Below the pieces are notes generated by a model. It ran no database searches, had not been told where the DNA came from, and saw only the letters and a list, made by a program, of their open reading frames with translations. A DNA stretch of 55,915 bases from the NCBI GenBank assembly GCA_016779945.1, contig JADHMR010000005.1:1-55915 (forward strand), given 5' to 3'. The position numbers and the translations under genes were made by a program. Origin of the DNA: Bacteroidia bacterium. Its GTDB lineage: Bacteria > Bacteroidota > Bacteroidia > NS11-12g > UBA9320. Positions 53,324 through 55,915 of this stretch are shown here, in pieces (position 1 is the stretch's first letter; every line of letters begins with the position of its first letter).

Positions 53324-53728
53324 TTAAAGTTGATTGATTACACTCAAAGGCCCTTCACAATATACAGTATGACAGTTTTTACATGCTCGAATTGAAGCGT
53401 CATAATAATATTGCTGTGAATCTTTACGATCTATACCTTTCAGTGCATTAGTGTAAGATGGGACCATTCCTTGAAAAGCAGCTTCAAGGTGTTCGTCACG
53501 CGTAGCTTTCTGATTTGCTAAATCATAAAAATTTTGCGGAACATCATCAATAACTTCTCCTTTGGAGAGTAGATTTTTAGTCTCCTTACTCCACAGAACC
53601 ATATCTCGCATCATTTGGGAGAGTTCTGAAGGATGATACATGTCGGCAGTTTCAGTATTTTGATTTTGTTTTGTGCACGCAAAAATGCCCAAAACTAGGG
53701 TTAGAATTATCGATAGTTTAAGATTCAT
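53324..53728 (-). CDS. cytochrome c-like lipoprotein with C-terminal CxxCH
   Basis: A 134-residue protein with a lipoprotein signal (LTLVLGIFACTKQ). Helical body: MYHPSELSQMMRDMVLWSKETKNLL, YTNALKGIDR, then near the C-terminus ACKNCHTVYCEG, a single heme c attachment motif (CKNCH). Helices first and heme motif last is the layout of class II cytochromes c (cytochrome c'). It may be an electron carrier or a gas or heme sensor in the periplasm. It is the last gene of the fabZ-lpxA-ABC-DUF4920 unit, 3 nt behind DUF4920. Confidence 0.7.
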   Translation of the reverse strand: MNLKLSIILTLVLGIFACTKQNQNTETADMYHPSELSQMMRDMVLWSKETKNLLSKGEVIDDVPQNFYDLANQKATRDEHLEAAFQGMVPSYTNALKGIDRKDSQQYYYDASIRACKNCHTVYCEGPLSVINQL

Positions 53729-53731
53729 TTT

Positions 53732-54187
53732 TTAATTAATAACTACACCGTTAGCCATAAATTGAAGTTTTACTTTTGGAGAATTTATTTGGGCAATTTC
53801 CTCCTCGGTTGCATTAGCATCTTTAGCAATTTCAATTTGCTGAGAAACGGAAATCGTGTCAGAATAAGCCCATCCAGAAATTATGGCTTCATGATCAGCA
53901 CTATTTTTGGGTACAAAAAAACCATAGTCTTTGAATTGGACTAGCATTTGATTGCCATCCATGTCCATATTCATCCAGCATCCTTTGGCTTGACAAGCAG
54001 CGGTTATATTTCCTTTGACAGTTGTAAATAAGGAATCTTTCCCTTGTAATTCTTGCATTAATTCTTCGCCAGTTATAGCAGTATTTTGATCCCAATCAGT
54101 ATCGCCATAATTGCCATTGATTGTGTTTGTTTGCTGACATCCAAAAATTGTGATGATGATTAGAGAGGTAAGAATTGTTTTTTTCAT
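53732..54187 (-). CDS. DUF4920 lipoprotein
   Basis: A 151-residue lipoprotein (LIIITIFGCQQTN). The mature part fits DUF4920: NGNYGDTDWDQNTAITGEELMQ, TTVKGNITAACQAKGCWMNM near residue 65, MLVQFKDYGFFVPKNSADHEAIISGWA. The Cys pair in ACQAKGCW and the nearby Met residues suggest a metal site, possibly copper, but this is inference. It lies in line with a cytochrome c-like gene and a lone ABC ATPase gene with gaps of 3 nt each. Confidence 0.75.
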   Translation of the reverse strand: MKKTILTSLIIITIFGCQQTNTINGNYGDTDWDQNTAITGEELMQELQGKDSLFTTVKGNITAACQAKGCWMNMDMDGNQMLVQFKDYGFFVPKNSADHEAIISGWAYSDTISVSQQIEIAKDANATEEEIAQINSPKVKLQFMANGVVIN

Positions 54188-54190
54188 GTT

Positions 54191-54787
54191 TTATTTAAAA
54201 TTTTGAATAATAATATGTTCGTTACAAAAATTGTATTCGTTTGCGTTGTTTGATGCGACAATAATTAGTTGATTGTCACAGTATTCTTTAATCATATTTA
54301 CATACCATTTGATATTTTCATGATCAAAATTGGTGCACGGCTCATCTAGTAATAATACCGGTGAATCTGAAAAAATAGCCAAGGACAATTTTACTTTATT
54401 CATTAGACCAGATGAAAGTGTATAATATTTTTTGTTTTTAAATTCTGATAGTTTTGAAGCAGTTAATTGCTCGTTGATTGTTATTTTAGGTTTTTTAAAT
54501 TGAAAATGAAAGTCAAATAACTCTTGAACTGAGTAATCAAGAAGTAAATCCATTTCGGGACTTGTAAAACTAATTTGATTGGATTCGACGATATTTTCTG
54601 AGTAATTTATTTCGCCTTTTGTAGGAGATAATACCCCACCTATAATTTTGAGTAATGTACTTTTACCAGACGAATTTTCACCAAGGATTGCATACTTATT
54701 GTTGTTCTTGAAATTGAAAGTAAATTCTCGAAATAGGATATCTCGATTAAAGCGTTTCGATATTCCAATGCAATCTATCTGAGTCAT
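54191..54787 (-). CDS. lone ABC transporter ATP-binding protein
   Basis: A 198-residue ATPase: Walker A GENSSGKST near residue 36, a Q-loop around ESNQISFTSPEMDLLL, a degenerate signature LSSGLMNKVKLSLAIF near 125 (LSSGL in place of LSGGQ) and Walker B VLLLDEPCTNFD. It is short and has no permease gene next to it. The start overlaps the lpxA stop by 1 nt (TAATG). Likely a component of a small multi-subunit transporter with the permease elsewhere, perhaps acting on a lipid or heme; not determinable here. Confidence 0.85.
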   Translation of the reverse strand: MTQIDCIGISKRFNRDILFREFTFNFKNNNKYAILGENSSGKSTLLKIIGGVLSPTKGEINYSENIVESNQISFTSPEMDLLLDYSVQELFDFHFQFKKPKITINEQLTASKLSEFKNKKYYTLSSGLMNKVKLSLAIFSDSPVLLLDEPCTNFDHENIKWYVNMIKEYCDNQLIIVASNNANEYNFCNEHIIIQNFK

Positions 54788-55569
54788 TATCTAGAGATAT
54801 ACCCTTTCATTACTCCACGATCTGAAGCCCTGATAAAGCTGATAATTTCGTCTCTTTCTTGGGTTGCAGGCATCTCGGTTTCAATTTTAGTAAGAGCTTT
54901 AGCGTTGTTGAGTCCTCTTAAGTATAAATTTCTGTAGATTTCTTGAATTTCAGCTATTTTTTCTGAGCTAAATCCTCTTCGTCTAAGGCCAATACTATTA
55001 ACTCCTTCATAACTCAATGGTTCTCTAGCAGCTTTTGTGTATGGAGGAACATCCTTTCTTACAAGACTTCCACCACTGATCATCACATGAGGACCAATAT
55101 TTACAAATTGATGTACGGCAACTAGACCACTCAGAATAGCAAAGTCATGGATGATAACTTCACCTGCAATTTGAGAACCATTACCAATAATCACATTATT
55201 ACCAACAATGGTGTCGTGTGCGATGTGGGAGTATGCCATCAAAAGGCAATTATTTCCAACTACGGTTTTGTTCTTTGCGGCAGTACCTTTGTTAATAGTT
55301 ACACATTCACGAATTGTTGTGTTATCACCAATTTCAACGGTTGTTTCTTCTCCGTTATATTTTAAGTCTTGTGGAATGGCTGAAATTACAGCTCCAGGAA
55401 AAATTTTGCAATTTTTACCAATTCGAGCTCCTTCCATTATGGTAACATTTGAACCGACCCAAGTTCCTTCTCCAATTTCTACATTCTTATGAATTGTAAC
55501 AAAAGGTTCAATAACTACGGTATCAGCAATTTTTGCACCGGGATTTACATATGCTAAAGGTTGAATCAT
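54787..55569 (-). CDS. lpxA: UDP-N-acetylglucosamine acyltransferase
   Basis: A 260-residue left-handed beta-helix acyltransferase, the first step of lipid A synthesis. Hexapeptide repeats fill the first ~190 residues (AYVNPGAKIADTVVIEPF, IGEGTWVGSNVTI, ARIGKNCKIFPGAV); the catalytic His sits in AYSHIAHDTIVGN near residue 118. The C-terminal helical part has NSIGLRRRGFSSEKIAEIQEIY. It follows the fabZ stop by one base and is coupled to an ABC ATPase gene downstream. Confidence 0.96.
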   Translation of the reverse strand: MIQPLAYVNPGAKIADTVVIEPFVTIHKNVEIGEGTWVGSNVTIMEGARIGKNCKIFPGAVISAIPQDLKYNGEETTVEIGDNTTIRECVTINKGTAAKNKTVVGNNCLLMAYSHIAHDTIVGNNVIIGNGSQIAGEVIIHDFAILSGLVAVHQFVNIGPHVMISGGSLVRKDVPPYTKAAREPLSYEGVNSIGLRRRGFSSEKIAEIQEIYRNLYLRGLNNAKALTKIETEMPATQERDEIISFIRASDRGVMKGYISR

Positions 55570-55570
55570 A

Positions 55571-55915
55571 TTATCTATTTTCTACTATTTGTGCCATTAA
55601 GTTGGCTTCGGAAACTAGCTTATTACCTACATAAGCTTCTCCTTTCATTGCGCATAAACCTCTACGGATAGGACCAGTTAATGCCATTCTAATTACCAAT
55701 GTATCTCCAGGAACGACTTTGTCTTTGAATTTGGCGTTTTCTATCTTTACAAAGTAAGTACTCCAATTTTCAGGATTTTCTTTCCCAGCTAAAACCAAGA
55801 TACCTCCTGCTTGAGCCATAGCTTCAATTTGAAGAACACCTGGCATAATTGGCTCACCGGGGAAATGACCTTGAAAGAAATATTGATCCCCAGTAATATT
55901 TTTTACAGCAATTAT
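55571..55915 (-). CDS. fabZ: 3-hydroxyacyl-ACP dehydratase FabZ domain (likely LpxC/FabZ fusion), cut by window edge
   Basis: The frame is open through the right edge, so about 114 C-terminal residues are visible. They contain the hot-dog fold core GHFPGEPIMPGVLQIEAMAQAGG with the catalytic His and Glu, then IENAKFKDKVVPGDTLVIRM and the terminal ANLMAQIVENR. FabZ dehydrates 3-hydroxyacyl-ACP in fatty acid synthesis. In Bacteroidota this domain is usually fused behind LpxC, and the lpxA gene 1 nt downstream fits that; the LpxC part would lie outside the window. The first in-window ATG (55846) is internal. Confidence 0.9.
   Translation of the reverse strand: MIAVKNITGDQYFFQGHFPGEPIMPGVLQIEAMAQAGGILVLAGKENPENWSTYFVKIENAKFKDKVVPGDTLVIRMALTGPIRRGLCAMKGEAYVGNKLVSEANLMAQIVENR

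Noticed and set aside
54191-54787. ABC ATPase as an Lpt (LptB) component
   Set aside because: It lacks the LptB-typical length and motifs and has a degenerate signature; the neighbourhood with lpxA alone is not enough.
1-55915. CRISPR array, tRNA, rRNA, insertion sequence, prophage or toxin-antitoxin pair
   Set aside because: No regularly spaced direct repeats, no cloverleaf-like sequence with the T-loop motif, no transposase or phage proteins, and no small convergent or overlapping toxin-like pairs were seen. The window looks like core chromosome.

Overview
The window is AT-rich chromosomal DNA from a member of the Bacteroidota, probably Flavobacteriales-like or a relative. The evidence is: several secreted proteins with C-terminal type IX secretion (T9SS) sorting domains; a HmuY-family lipoprotein beside a TonB receptor; an S46 dipeptidyl-peptidase; a fabZ-lpxA order; and many copies of the Bacteroidota promoter element TAnnTTTG just before genes. 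I see no rRNA, tRNA, insertion sequence, prophage, integron or CRISPR array. Genus cannot be told from the sequence.

Layout. 1-5.5 kb: end of a TonB-dependent receptor, a HmuY-like heme-binding lipoprotein, an alpha/beta hydrolase, a PD40 beta-propeller lipoprotein with an apparent frameshift, a SnoaL-like lipoprotein, and a two-gene YeeE/YedE-type sulfur transporter whose first gene is broken at a G7 run. 5.5-8.1 kb (minus): cysteine desulfurase, agmatinase-family ureohydrolase, efp. 8.2-13.9 kb (plus): a cobalamin riboswitch with its own promoter controls a BtuB-like receptor, a duplicated DUF4465 protein and a second surface protein (both with T9SS tails), and a BtuG-like propeller lipoprotein. 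14-23 kb: ABC exporter, class II aldolase, cystathionine beta-synthase, S46 peptidase, DUF255/thioredoxin-fold protein. 23-29 kb: a large CARDB-type T9SS cargo, a subtilase and a lipoprotein. 29-30.6 kb: folD-queE. 30.7-34 kb (minus): a VTC / DUF4956 / DUF2490 / CotH operon with its own promoter and a triple 11-bp repeat upstream. 34-40 kb: hmgA, a TPR lipoprotein and the thrS-infC-rpmI-rplT translation operon. 39.7-47.9 kb (mostly minus): miaE, an AtoE-like transporter with free methionine sulfoxide reductase, a GT87-type membrane protein, pgmB with an N-acetylglucosamine kinase-like gene, lpxB and surE. 48-55.9 kb: recN, murF, an FG-GAP T9SS protein, and a minus-strand operon from fabZ and lpxA through a lone ABC ATPase, a DUF4920 lipoprotein and a c-type cytochrome-like lipoprotein.

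The most notable points are the riboswitch-controlled B12 capture operon with T9SS-tailed surface proteins; the polyphosphate-polymerase-type operon with 11-bp phased repeats in front; a recurrent TAnnTTTG box only 3-9 nt before start codons, suggesting leaderless or near-leaderless mRNAs; a 28-residue membrane peptide gene that fits this promoter layout; a pair of GATTAnTAATC palindromes between divergent genes; and two clear plus one possible single-base frameshift in the first 14 kb, which may be real or may be assembly errors.
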